Below are positions 53,786 to 62,437 of a DNA stretch of 64,000 nucleotides, one piece after another; position 1 is the first letter of the stretch; each line of letters starts with the position of its first letter. Under the pieces are notes generated by a model. That model ran no database searches. It saw only the letters and a list, made by a program, of their open reading frames with translations, and was not told the origin of the DNA. The DNA is from JAJPKK01 sp963802745. GTDB taxonomy: Bacteria > Pseudomonadota > Alphaproteobacteria > Rhizobiales > Xanthobacteraceae. The stretch lies in assembly GCA_963802745.1 (NCBI GenBank), contig CAWDKL010000002.1, forward strand, positions 1-64,000. The letters run 5' to 3'. Made by a program: the position numbers and the translations under genes.

Positions 53786-56700
53786 ATGAGCCACGCCTGG
53801 GATTTCTGGATCGATCGGGGCGGCACCTTCACGGACGTGATCGGGCGTGATCCGACCGGCAGGCTCCACGCGATCAAGAAGCTGTCCGAGGACCCACGCG
53901 GCGACGCGGCCGTGCTGGGCATTCGCGAACTCCTCGGGCTACCGGGTGGCGTGCCGTTCCCCAAAGGAATCGTCGGTGAAGTGCGGATGGGCACGACGGT
54001 TGCCACCAACGCGCTATTGGAGCGCAAAGGTGAGCGGACGGTTCTCATCACCACCCGCGGCTTCCGCGATGCGCTTGAGATCGGCTACCAGGCGCGACCG
54101 GATATCTTTGCCAAGCAGATCGTCAAACCGGAGCTTTTGTATTCCGACGTGGTCGAAATCGACGAACGCGTGCGTGCGGACGGCACTGTCGAAACGCCGC
54201 TCGATACGCGGCAGGTTCGCCACGTACTTGAGCGGTTGAAGCAGGATGGCGTCAACGCCCTCGCCATCGTCTTCCTGCATGCCTACCGTTATCCCGAGCA
54301 CGAGGACGCGGTTGCCGCCATGGCGCGCGCGATCGCTTTCGCGCAAGTGTCGGTCAGCCACGAAGTCTCACCGCTGATCAAGCTGGTCGGGCGCGGCGAT
54401 ACCACGGTGGTGGATGCGTATTTGTCGCCGATTCTCGACCGCTATGTGCGCCGGCTGTCAACAGAGCTCGATGTGGCGCACTCCGGCGCCCGCCTGATGT
54501 TCATGATGTCGTCCGGGGGATTGACGGCGGCGAACCTGTTCCAGGGCAAGGACGCGATCCTGTCCGGGCCGGCCGGCGGCGTGGTGGCGTTGGCGGAAAC
54601 CGGGCGCGCGGCCGGTTACGATCGTGTCATCGGGTTCGACATGGGCGGCACGTCCACCGACGTCGCTCACTATGACGGCACGCTCGAGCGCGCCTTCGAG
54701 ACCGAAGTGGCGGGCGTGCGCATGCGTGCGCCGATGATGCGGATCCATACGGTCGCCGCCGGCGGCGGCTCGATCCTATCCTATGACGGCGCTCGGTTCC
54801 GTGTCGGCCCGGCCTCCGCGGGCGCCAATCCGGGTCCTGCGTGCTACCGCAACGGCGGACCGCTGGCGGTGACGGACGCCAATGTTGCGCTCGGCAAACT
54901 GCAGCCGGACTTGTTTCCGGCGATCTTCGGCCCGGACCGTAACCTGCCGCTCGATGCCGCGGCGGTGCGGACGAAATTCGACGATCTCGCGAAGCGGATT
55001 CCGGGCAAGAGCGTGGAGGAGATTGCGGACGGGTTTATCGCCATCGCGGTCGCCAATATGGCGAATGCGATCAAGAAAATATCGGTCGAGCGCGGCTATA
55101 ACGTGACCCGCTATGCGCTCAATTGCTTCGGCGGGGCGGCCGGGCAGCACGCCTGCCTGGTGGCCGATCAGCTCGGCATGACGGAGATCCTGATCCATCC
55201 CTATTCCGGGCTGCTCTCCGCCTACGGCATGGGCTTGGCGGCGATCCGGGCAACCCGCCAGGCCGCGATCGAGCAGCCGCTCGACGGCGCCGTTGGCGGC
55301 CTGGTCGCGCGGACCGAAGCGGGCATCGGGCGTGAGGCAATCGCCGAGGTCGCGGCGCAGGGCATCGATGCCGGCGATGTCGGCCTCGTCACCGCGCTTC
55401 ACCTGCGCTACGCGGGCAGCGACACCCCGATCGAAATCCGCTGGCACGCGGACGATACCCCGCAGATCCTGCGCACGCGCTTCGAGGCCTCGCACAGCGC
55501 GCTGTTCGGCTTCGTGGACGTGAGCAAGCCGGTCATCGTCGAGGCGATCCACGTCGAGGCGATCGGCGGCGGCGCGGGGTTTGCGGAACCGTCGTTTCCG
55601 CTGACCGGAGCCCCGGCGCAGCCGGCGCGCACGGCCCGTTTTTTCAGTCAGGGCGGCTGGCATGATGGCGCGGTCTATGTGCGCGCGGATCTTGCGCCGG
55701 GTCAGCATGTTTATGGGCCCGCCATGCTGATCGAGCCCAACCAGACGATCATCGTCGAGCCCGATTGGGAGGCGCGGATCACGGCGAAGAATCACGTGGT
55801 GCTCACGCGCAGCGAGCCGCTGCGGCACAGCGCGGCGATCGGCACCGACGCCGATCCGGTCATGCTGGAGATTTTCAACAACCTGTTCATGTCCATCGCC
55901 GAGCAGATGGGCGTGGCGCTGAAGAACACCGCCTACTCAGTGAACATCAAGGAGCGCCTCGATTTCTCCTGCGCGGTGTTCGACGGCGCGGCACGGCTCG
56001 TCGCCAATGCCCCGCACATGCCGGTGCATTTGGGTTCCATGGACCGGTCGGTGGAAAGCATCATCCGCGACAATCCGGTGATCCGGCCAGGCGATGTCTA
56101 TGCCATCAACGCCCCTTACAATGGCGGCACCCATTTGCCGGATATCACCGTGTGCACGCCGGTGTTCGATGCGGATGCAAAAGCCTTGCTGTTCTGGGTG
56201 GCGAGCCGCGGTCATCATGCGGATATCGGCGGCATCGCGCCGGGCTCGATGTCGCCGCTGGCGACCACGATCGAGCAGGAGGGCGTCTATATCGATAATT
56301 TCAAGCTGGTGGATCAGGGATATTTTCGCGAGGCCGAACTTATTTCCCTCCTCACCGGTGCCAAATATCCGGTGCGCAACGTCGTGCAGAATGTCAACGA
56401 TCTCAAGGCCCAGATCGCCGCGAATGCAAAGGGCGTTGCGGAACTCACCAAAATGGTCGCGCAATACGGTATCGACGCCGTTTTGGCCTATATGGGCCAT
56501 GTCCAGGACAACGCCGCCGAGAGCGTGCGCCGCGTCATCGATCGCCTGCACAATTCGCGCTTTCATTACGAAATGGACCAGGGCTGCCGCATCAAGGTGG
56601 TGATCCGGGTTGACCGGGCAAACCGGGAGGCGACGGTCGATTTCACCGGCACCTCGCCGCAGCGTGCCGACAATTTCAACGCACCGGAACCCGTCACGCG

Positions 56701-57379
56701 CGCCGCCGTGCTTTACGTTTTCCGCGTGATGGTGGCAGACCACATTCCGATGAATGCGGGGTGCCTGCGCCCCATCCGCATCATCGTGCCCGACGGCTCG
56801 ATGCTCTCGCCGAAATATCCGGCGGCCGTGGTGGCGGGCAATGTCGAGGTTTCCCAGGCGGTGACCAACTGCCTGTTCGGTGCGCTCGGTGCGATGGCCG
56901 CGGCACAGGGGACCATGAACAATCTCACGTTTGGCAACGATACTTATCAATATTATGAGACGATCTGCTCGGGCTCGCCGGCCGGCCCCGGATGGCACGG
57001 AACCGCCGCCGTCCACACGCATATGACCAATTCGCGCCTCACCGATCCGGAGGTTTTGGAACTTCGTTTTCCCGTGCTGCTGGAGGATTTTCGCATCATG
57101 CGCGGCTCGGGCGGGGCAGGCCGCTGGCGGGGCGGCGACGGCACCCGCCGCTGCATCCGCTTTCTTACGCGGATGGATTGCGCCCTGCTGTCCGGGCATC
57201 GCCGCGTGCCGCCGTTCGGCCTGGATGGCGGCGGGCCGGGGCAGGTGGGACTCAACATGGTTCGCCGGCTGGACGGATGCATCGAAGTGCTGAAGGGGTG
57301 CGACCAAACGGCGCTCGAACCCGGCGAAGCGATCATCATCGAGACGCCGACGCCGGGGGGATATGGGGCGGCGGGGTGA
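53786..57379 (+). CDS. 5-oxoprolinase/hydantoinase (fused HyuA-HyuB)
   Basis: A 1197-residue protein with both subunits fused. The HyuA part (1 to about 680) begins DFWIDRGGTFTDVIGRDPTG and has MGTTVATNALLERKG, VIGFDMGGTSTDVAHYDG and NCFGGAAGQHACLVAD. The HyuB part (about 695-1197) has LEIFNNLFMSIAEQMGVAL, DFSCAVFDGAARLVANAPHM and YNGGTHLPDITVCTPVF. It hydrolyses 5-oxoproline or hydantoin-type rings using ATP. It has the length of the usual single-chain enzymes. It lies outside the polysaccharide operon. Confidence 0.93.
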   Translation: MSHAWDFWIDRGGTFTDVIGRDPTGRLHAIKKLSEDPRGDAAVLGIRELLGLPGGVPFPKGIVGEVRMGTTVATNALLERKGERTVLITTRGFRDALEIGYQARPDIFAKQIVKPELLYSDVVEIDERVRADGTVETPLDTRQVRHVLERLKQDGVNALAIVFLHAYRYPEHEDAVAAMARAIAFAQVSVSHEVSPLIKLVGRGDTTVVDAYLSPILDRYVRRLSTELDVAHSGARLMFMMSSGGLTAANLFQGKDAILSGPAGGVVALAETGRAAGYDRVIGFDMGGTSTDVAHYDGTLERAFETEVAGVRMRAPMMRIHTVAAGGGSILSYDGARFRVGPASAGANPGPACYRNGGPLAVTDANVALGKLQPDLFPAIFGPDRNLPLDAAAVRTKFDDLAKRIPGKSVEEIADGFIAIAVANMANAIKKISVERGYNVTRYALNCFGGAAGQHACLVADQLGMTEILIHPYSGLLSAYGMGLAAIRATRQAAIEQPLDGAVGGLVARTEAGIGREAIAEVAAQGIDAGDVGLVTALHLRYAGSDTPIEIRWHADDTPQILRTRFEASHSALFGFVDVSKPVIVEAIHVEAIGGGAGFAEPSFPLTGAPAQPARTARFFSQGGWHDGAVYVRADLAPGQHVYGPAMLIEPNQTIIVEPDWEARITAKNHVVLTRSEPLRHSAAIGTDADPVMLEIFNNLFMSIAEQMGVALKNTAYSVNIKERLDFSCAVFDGAARLVANAPHMPVHLGSMDRSVESIIRDNPVIRPGDVYAINAPYNGGTHLPDITVCTPVFDADAKALLFWVASRGHHADIGGIAPGSMSPLATTIEQEGVYIDNFKLVDQGYFREAELISLLTGAKYPVRNVVQNVNDLKAQIAANAKGVAELTKMVAQYGIDAVLAYMGHVQDNAAESVRRVIDRLHNSRFHYEMDQGCRIKVVIRVDRANREATVDFTGTSPQRADNFNAPEPVTRAAVLYVFRVMVADHIPMNAGCLRPIRIIVPDGSMLSPKYPAAVVAGNVEVSQAVTNCLFGALGAMAAAQGTMNNLTFGNDTYQYYETICSGSPAGPGWHGTAAVHTHMTNSRLTDPEVLELRFPVLLEDFRIMRGSGGAGRWRGGDGTRRCIRFLTRMDCALLSGHRRVPPFGLDGGGPGQVGLNMVRRLDGCIEVLKGCDQTALEPGEAIIIETPTPGGYGAAG

Positions 57380-57421
57380 CCGGGCGGGGTGGGGATGATT
57401 GGCTTGTCGGAGCCGTGGCCC

Positions 57422-57506
57422 GTAGGGCGGATTAGCGTAGCGTAATCCGCCGTCTTGCTTTCGGCCGCCGCTGCGGCGGGTTCTGTCTTCGGCTAACCCG
57501 CCCTAC
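57422..57506. repeat. Palindromic interspersed repeat
   Basis: The outer arms GTAGGGCGG (57422-57430) and CCGCCCTAC (57498-57506) enclose the inner palindrome GGCGGATTA-GCGTAGC-GTAATCCGCC (57426-57451). Similar GGCGGATTAGCG elements are frequent between genes in Hyphomicrobiales. It lies between two convergent genes and may also help terminate transcription. Confidence 0.75.
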
Positions 57507-57518
57507 ACATCACCGTCA

Positions 57519-59313
57519 TCACTGCGGCAAATTCAGCCGAATGTGCAATTCCCGCAGCTGCTTTGCCGTTACCTCCGACGGCGCGCCCATGAGCAGATCC
57601 TCGGCTTTCTGGTTCATCGGGAACAGCACGACCTCGCGCAAATTCTCCTCGCCGCACAAGAGCATGACGATGCGGTCGACGCCGGGCGCGATGCCGCCGT
57701 GCGGCGGGGCGCCGAGCGAGAGGGCGCGCAGCATGCCGCCGAATTTTTGCTCCAGCACGCTCTCGTCATAGCCGGCGATGGCGAAGGCTTTTTTCATCAC
57801 ATCGGGGCGATGATTGCGGATGGCGCCGGACGACAGTTCGATGCCGTTGCAGACGATGTCGTACTGGATCGCCTTGAGGCCGAGAATTTTATTGTGGTCG
57901 TTGGCATCGAGGGCCAAAAATTCTTCCGGACTCATATTGGGCATCGAGAACGGATTGTGGGAGAAATCGATTTTTTTCTCCTCCTCGTTCCATTCATACA
58001 TCGGGAAATCCACGATCCAGCAGAAGTCGAAGCGGTTGCGGTCGATCATGCCGAGATCGGTACCGACTTTGGTGCGGGCGAGCCCGGCAAATTTCACGAA
58101 ATCCTTCGGGCGGCCGGCGACGAAGAACACCGCGTCGCCGACACCGAGTCCAAGCTGGGCGCGGACCGCCTCGGCGCGCGCAACGCCGATATTCTTCGCG
58201 ATCGGCCCGGCGCCGCCCTCCTCACCTTCGCGCCAAAAGATATAGGCGAGCCCTGGCTGGCCCTCACCCTTGGCCCAGTCGTTCATCCGGTCGCAGAAAG
58301 CGCGGTTGCCGCCCTTAGCGGCAGGAATTGCCCACACCTCGACGGTCGGGTCCGCTGCGATCATGCCGGCGAACACCTTGAAGCCGGAGTCGCGGAAATG
58401 TGCGGTCACGTCCTGCATGCGGATCGGGTTGCGTAGGTCCGGCTTGTCGGTGCCGTAGGCGCGCAGCGCCTCCGCGTAAGGGATCAGCGGAAATTTCGGC
58501 GTCACCGGCTTATCCTCGCCGAATTCCTCGAACACGCCGCGCAGCACCGGCTCGACGGCGGCGAACACATCATCTTGGGTGACAAAACTCATCTCGATGT
58601 CGAGCTGATAGAACTCGCCGGGCGAGCGGTCGGCGCGGGCGTCCTCGTCGCGAAAGCACGGCGCGATCTGGAAATAGCGGTCGAAGCCCGACACCATGAT
58701 CAACTGCTTGAATTGCTGCGGCGCTTGCGGCAGCGCATAGAATTTGCCCGGATGAATGCGCGACGGCACCAGGAAGTCGCGCGCGCCTTCCGGGCTCGAA
58801 GCGGTCAGGATCGGGGTCTGGAACTCGAAGAAGCCCTGCTCCTTCATGCGCCGTCGCAGCGAATCGATGATGGCGCCGCGCTTGATGATGTTGGCGTGCA
58901 GGCGCTCGCGCCGCAGGTCGAGAAAGCGGTATTTGAGGCGAATCTCTTCCGGATACTCCTGGTCGCCGAACACCGGCATGGGCAATTCAGCGGCCGGCCC
59001 CAGCACCTCGATCTCGCGCGCAAACACTTCAATGTCACCGGTCGGCAGGTCCGGGTTGTCGGTGCCGGCGGGGCGACGCCGCACCAGGCCGTCGATCCGG
59101 ACCACCCATTCGGACCGCAGCTTTTCGGCGGTCCGGAACGCGGGCGAGTTCGGGGTCGGCGACCACTTGGGTGAGCCCGTAATGGTCGCGCAAATCGATG
59201 AACAGCACGCCGCCATGGTCGCGGATGCGATGGCACCATCCCGACAGCCGGACCGTGGAACCGATGTGGTCGGCGCGCAGCGCGCCGCAACTATGGGTAC
59301 GATAGCGGTGCAT
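57519..59313 (-). CDS. aspS: Aspartyl-tRNA synthetase; frameshift at 59149-59150
   Basis: Class II synthetase. The N-terminal anticodon-binding OB fold (MHRYRTHSCGALRADHIGST, GWCHRIRDHGGVLFIDLRDH) is in one phase and everything after the first 55 or so residues is in another. That part holds LKYRFLDLRRERL, FLVPSRIHPGKFYALPQAPQ, FRDEDARADRSPGEFYQLD, the GAD-type insert and the motif 3 GIAPGVDRIVMLL. Removing one T of the plus-strand GAGTTCGG at 59149-59150 restores DPDSPAFRTAEK and 597 residues, the normal length. An essential single-copy gene is unlikely to be truly broken. CGAGGA precedes the ATG at 59313. Confidence 0.92.
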
Positions 59314-59558
59314 CAAATCCTCGAAATGTGCGTCGAGCCTGCGACGGGCAGCCGAGCCCGCAGGTTCGTCACGTGGTTCGTCGTTCGCTTGAAGCGAGGT
59401 GTAACCGACCGCGGCGCCAATGCAAACACCTCCGGCCGCCGCCGCGACCGGCCGCGACCGTCGGCCGGCTCGATCATCCAGCCTGTGTCGGAAGACCGTT
59501 GGAGCGTCGCAGTCGCTGGTAGATCACCCGGAGGTTCCGGGTCGTTTTGCTACACGGA

Positions 59559-60287
59559 TCAATTGCCGCCGTCGCCCTTGCCGCGGACCAATGCAGCGAT
59601 CTCTTGCGGCTTGAGCAAGATCAGGCCGCCGCGCTTGGGCGCGATCAACCCGCGCTTCGCCCATTGCCGGAGCACGCGGTTGACGCTTTCGCGCGCCGTA
59701 CCGAGCATCTTGCCGAGTTCGTTCTGGGTAATCCTCAGCTCGTTGTTCCCTGGGCCGGTGGCGCTCTCGGCGGCAAGTCGCAGCAGCAGTCGGGCAAGCC
59801 GCGCCGGCAAGTTGAGAAACACCACCTCCTCGAGGCGCGTGCTCACGAAGCGCAACCGCTCGCACAGCAGCTCGATGAGCTTCATCGCCAATTTGGGTTC
59901 GCTCTCCATGAATGCGACGAAGTCACGGCGCTCGATCGCGACCAAATCGCAGTCGCTTGCCGCTATGGCATCCGCGGTGCGCGGCTGTCCGTCGAGAAGT
60001 GCAATCTCGCCAAATACCTCGCCCGGGTGGAGGAGATTGAACGACGTTTCGCGCCCATCCTCCGACGGCGCCGCGATCTTCACGGTTCCACAGCGTATTG
60101 CGTAGAGGGCATTACCGGGATCGCCCTTCTCGAAGATGACCGTACCGTTGGCGGCCTGCCGGCGGCGCGCGTAGGAGGCGAGCCGTTTGAGCTGCTCCGG
60201 GGCGAATTCGCCGAAGATCGGGTGATCCTTGAGCAGCGCAATCGTGTCGAACGGCTTATTTTGGCTCGCAGCCATCGGCTTGGACAC
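59559..60287 (-). CDS. Crp/Fnr family transcription regulator
   Basis: A 242-residue regulator. The cyclic-nucleotide-binding roll has GEIALLDGQPRTADAI, with Glu94, Arg103 and Thr104 in the pocket positions, so cAMP binding is plausible. The winged helix near residues 185-220 has LRITQNELGKMLGTARESVN with the RESVNR recognition helix. No iron-sulfur cysteine set is present. It lies upstream of aspS on the same strand, 245 bp away, with nothing recognisable between. It differs clearly from the Crp-type protein at 5445-6128. Confidence 0.88.
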   Translation of the reverse strand: MSKPMAASQNKPFDTIALLKDHPIFGEFAPEQLKRLASYARRRQAANGTVIFEKGDPGNALYAIRCGTVKIAAPSEDGRETSFNLLHPGEVFGEIALLDGQPRTADAIAASDCDLVAIERRDFVAFMESEPKLAMKLIELLCERLRFVSTRLEEVVFLNLPARLARLLLRLAAESATGPGNNELRITQNELGKMLGTARESVNRVLRQWAKRGLIAPKRGGLILLKPQEIAALVRGKGDGGN

Positions 60288-60601
60288 GGGGAGAGCCTCG
60301 AGGGACTGGATGTGGGCAGGACGGAACGGAAGGTGCGCGAGGCAGCCATCCGGCGCGCTTCGGCCCGCGGTTCGTCGGCCGAGCCCGGCAGAATTACTAT
60401 TGCCGGAGCCGCTCGTCAGTCAAACACAAAGACCCATGGTTCGGCGAACGAGGTTCTCCGTACATCGAAAGGCGCTTTGCGCGCTGATCCGGGCGACCGA
60501 TCGTCCCCCGCAAGCGCGGCTCATTGAGTTGTGCGGGATTTGACCCGCGCCGGGTCGCCGCCTAAATAGCCCGCCACCAGCGCAGCCCGGAACCCCACCC
60601 G
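60288..60601. other. Gene-free divergent region
   Basis: About 314 bases between the divergent Crp/Fnr-type gene and the CoA-transferase operon. It must hold both promoters. I see no convincing hexamer pair, repeat or RNA element, only short unsupported reading frames. Confidence 0.4.
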
Positions 60602-61471
60602 ATGTCTCAATTCATGTCCCTCAGCGATGCCGTGGCGGCGCATGTTCGCGACGGCGACGCGGTGGCGATGGAAGGATTTACCCATCTCATCCCGCACGCG
60701 GCCGGCCATGAGGTGATCCGCCAGCGCCGCCGTCATCTGACCCTCATCCGCATGACGCCGGACCTGATCTACGACCAGCTGATCGGCATGGACTGTGCCG
60801 ACAAGTGCGTGTTCTCCTGGTGCGGCAATCCGGGTGTCGGGTCGCTGCACCGGATGCGCGACGCCATCGAAAATGGCTGGCCGCACCCTCTCGCCTATGA
60901 GGAGCATTCGCACGCCGCGATGGCCAATGCCTTCGAGGCCGGCGCCGCCGGCCTGCCGTTCGCGGTGTTCCGCGGCTATATCGGGGTCGATCTGCCGAAG
61001 GTGAACCCCAACATCCGCACCATCGTGTGCCCCTATACCGGGGAGAGCCTCGCCACCGTGCCGGCGATCCGTCCCGATGTGGCGATCATCCATGCGCAGC
61101 GCGCCGATCGGGCCGGCAACGTGCTGATCGAGGGCATCGTCGGGGTGCAGAAGCAGGCCGTGCTGGCGGCGAAGCGCTCAATCGTCACGGTCGAGGAAAT
61201 CGTCGAGGATTTCGGGATGCGCAGCCCCAATGCGGTGATCCTGCCGTCCTGGACCGTCAGCGCCATCGCTGTGGTGCCGGGCGGCGCGCATCCATCCTAT
61301 GCGCACGGCTATTACACGCGCGACAACGCAGCCTACAAGAAATGGGACGAGATTTCCCGCGACCGCGACAGCTTTTTGGCCTGGATGCAAGCCCATGTGC
61401 TCGATGCCGGGCCGGCGGTGTTCGCGGCGCATCGCGATCGGCTCGCCGTGGCGACGAGGGGTGCCGCATGA
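60602..61471 (+). CDS. CoA-transferase subunit A (GctA/IpdA-like)
   Basis: A 289-residue class I CoA-transferase alpha subunit. SLSDAVAAHVRDGDAVAMEG starts the Rossmann-like fold, IRMTPDLIYDQLIG follows, and SWCGNPGVGSLHRMRDA and LPFAVFRGYIG are the glutaconate-CoA-transferase/IpdA-type segments. It works as a heterodimer with the next gene. The substrate may be a dicarboxylate-CoA or a ring-cleavage product in steroid-type degradation; the sequence alone does not decide. It has an ATGA junction with subunit B. Confidence 0.88.
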   Translation: MSQFMSLSDAVAAHVRDGDAVAMEGFTHLIPHAAGHEVIRQRRRHLTLIRMTPDLIYDQLIGMDCADKCVFSWCGNPGVGSLHRMRDAIENGWPHPLAYEEHSHAAMANAFEAGAAGLPFAVFRGYIGVDLPKVNPNIRTIVCPYTGESLATVPAIRPDVAIIHAQRADRAGNVLIEGIVGVQKQAVLAAKRSIVTVEEIVEDFGMRSPNAVILPSWTVSAIAVVPGGAHPSYAHGYYTRDNAAYKKWDEISRDRDSFLAWMQAHVLDAGPAVFAAHRDRLAVATRGAA

Positions 61472-62244
61472 GTGAGAAATTCACCCCGACAGAGATGATG
61501 ACGGTTGCGGCCTCGCGCGCGCTGAAGTCGAGCGACGTCTGTTTCGTCGGCATCGGCATGCCGTCGGCGGCTTGCAACCTCGCCCGCCTGACGCACGCGC
61601 CCGACATAGCACTGATCTACGAATCCGGCACCATCGCCACCAAACCCGCCATCCTGCCGCTGTCGATCGGCGACGGCGAATTGTGCGACACCGCGCTTAC
61701 CACGGTTTCAGTGCCGGAAATGTTTCGCTACTGGCTCCAGGGTGGCCGCATCACGGTGGGATTTTTGGGTGGCGCCCAGATCGACAAATACGCCAACCTC
61801 AACACCACGGTCGTGGGCCCCTATGCCCACCCGAAGGTGCGGCTGCCAGGCGGCGGCGGCGCCCCCGAGATCGCCGTCTCGTGCGGGGAAATTTTCATCA
61901 CCATGACGCAGGGCAAGCGCAGCTTCGTGGAGAAGCTCGATTTCGTCACCTCGCTTGGCCATGGCGAGGGCGGCGATCACCGCGCCCGCCTGGGCGTGAA
62001 GACCAAGGGGCCGACCCGCCTCATCACCGATCTTTGCGTGTTCGAACCCGACCCGGACAGTAAGGAAATGACCGTGGTGTCGATCCATCCAGGCGTGACG
62101 CGCGAGGCGATCGATGCCGCCACCGGCTGGCAGGTGAAATACGCGCGCGCTCCCGCCGTCACCCCCGCCCCATCCGCCGACGAACTTGCGGTACTGCGCG
62201 AGTTGCACGCCCGCACAAGGCGCGCCCATGGCGGAGCGGCTTGA
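61468..62244 (+). CDS. CoA-transferase subunit B (GctB/IpdB-like)
   Basis: A 258-residue beta subunit. SDVCFVGIGMPSAACNLARL and LIYESGTIATKP are at the N-terminus; Glu52 in the ESG motif lies where the CoA-bound glutamate of glutaconate CoA-transferase is found. LPGGGGAPEIAVSCGE and LDFVTSLGHGEGGDHR complete the fold. A retained glutamate favours real CoA transfer over the hydrolase activity known for IpdAB. It has a four-base overlap with subunit A. It is convergent with hpnN, and the 193 bp between hold no clear terminator. Confidence 0.88.
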   Translation: MSEKFTPTEMMTVAASRALKSSDVCFVGIGMPSAACNLARLTHAPDIALIYESGTIATKPAILPLSIGDGELCDTALTTVSVPEMFRYWLQGGRITVGFLGGAQIDKYANLNTTVVGPYAHPKVRLPGGGGAPEIAVSCGEIFITMTQGKRSFVEKLDFVTSLGHGEGGDHRARLGVKTKGPTRLITDLCVFEPDPDSKEMTVVSIHPGVTREAIDAATGWQVKYARAPAVTPAPSADELAVLRELHARTRRAHGGAA

Positions 62245-62437
62245 GGTCGGTCAACCCGCCTCCTCGCAGCCTCCGCTTCAACAACCGGCGCAGCCAATCC
62301 CACAACCGCTCCCGCTTCGCGCCAGGCAGTTCGTCCGGTTCATCGCTATTGGGTCGGCGAAGAAACCAATGGTGCGGGAGGTGTTTTTGAGGGGCTCCCC
62401 GCTGCCGCAACTTCAGCGACCGATGCGCCGCGCGTTT

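Noticed and set aside
55937..57307. A long minus-strand open frame opposite the 5-oxoprolinase gene
   Set aside because: The plus-strand enzyme is full length with all motifs; the antisense frame has no ribosome-binding site or family feature.
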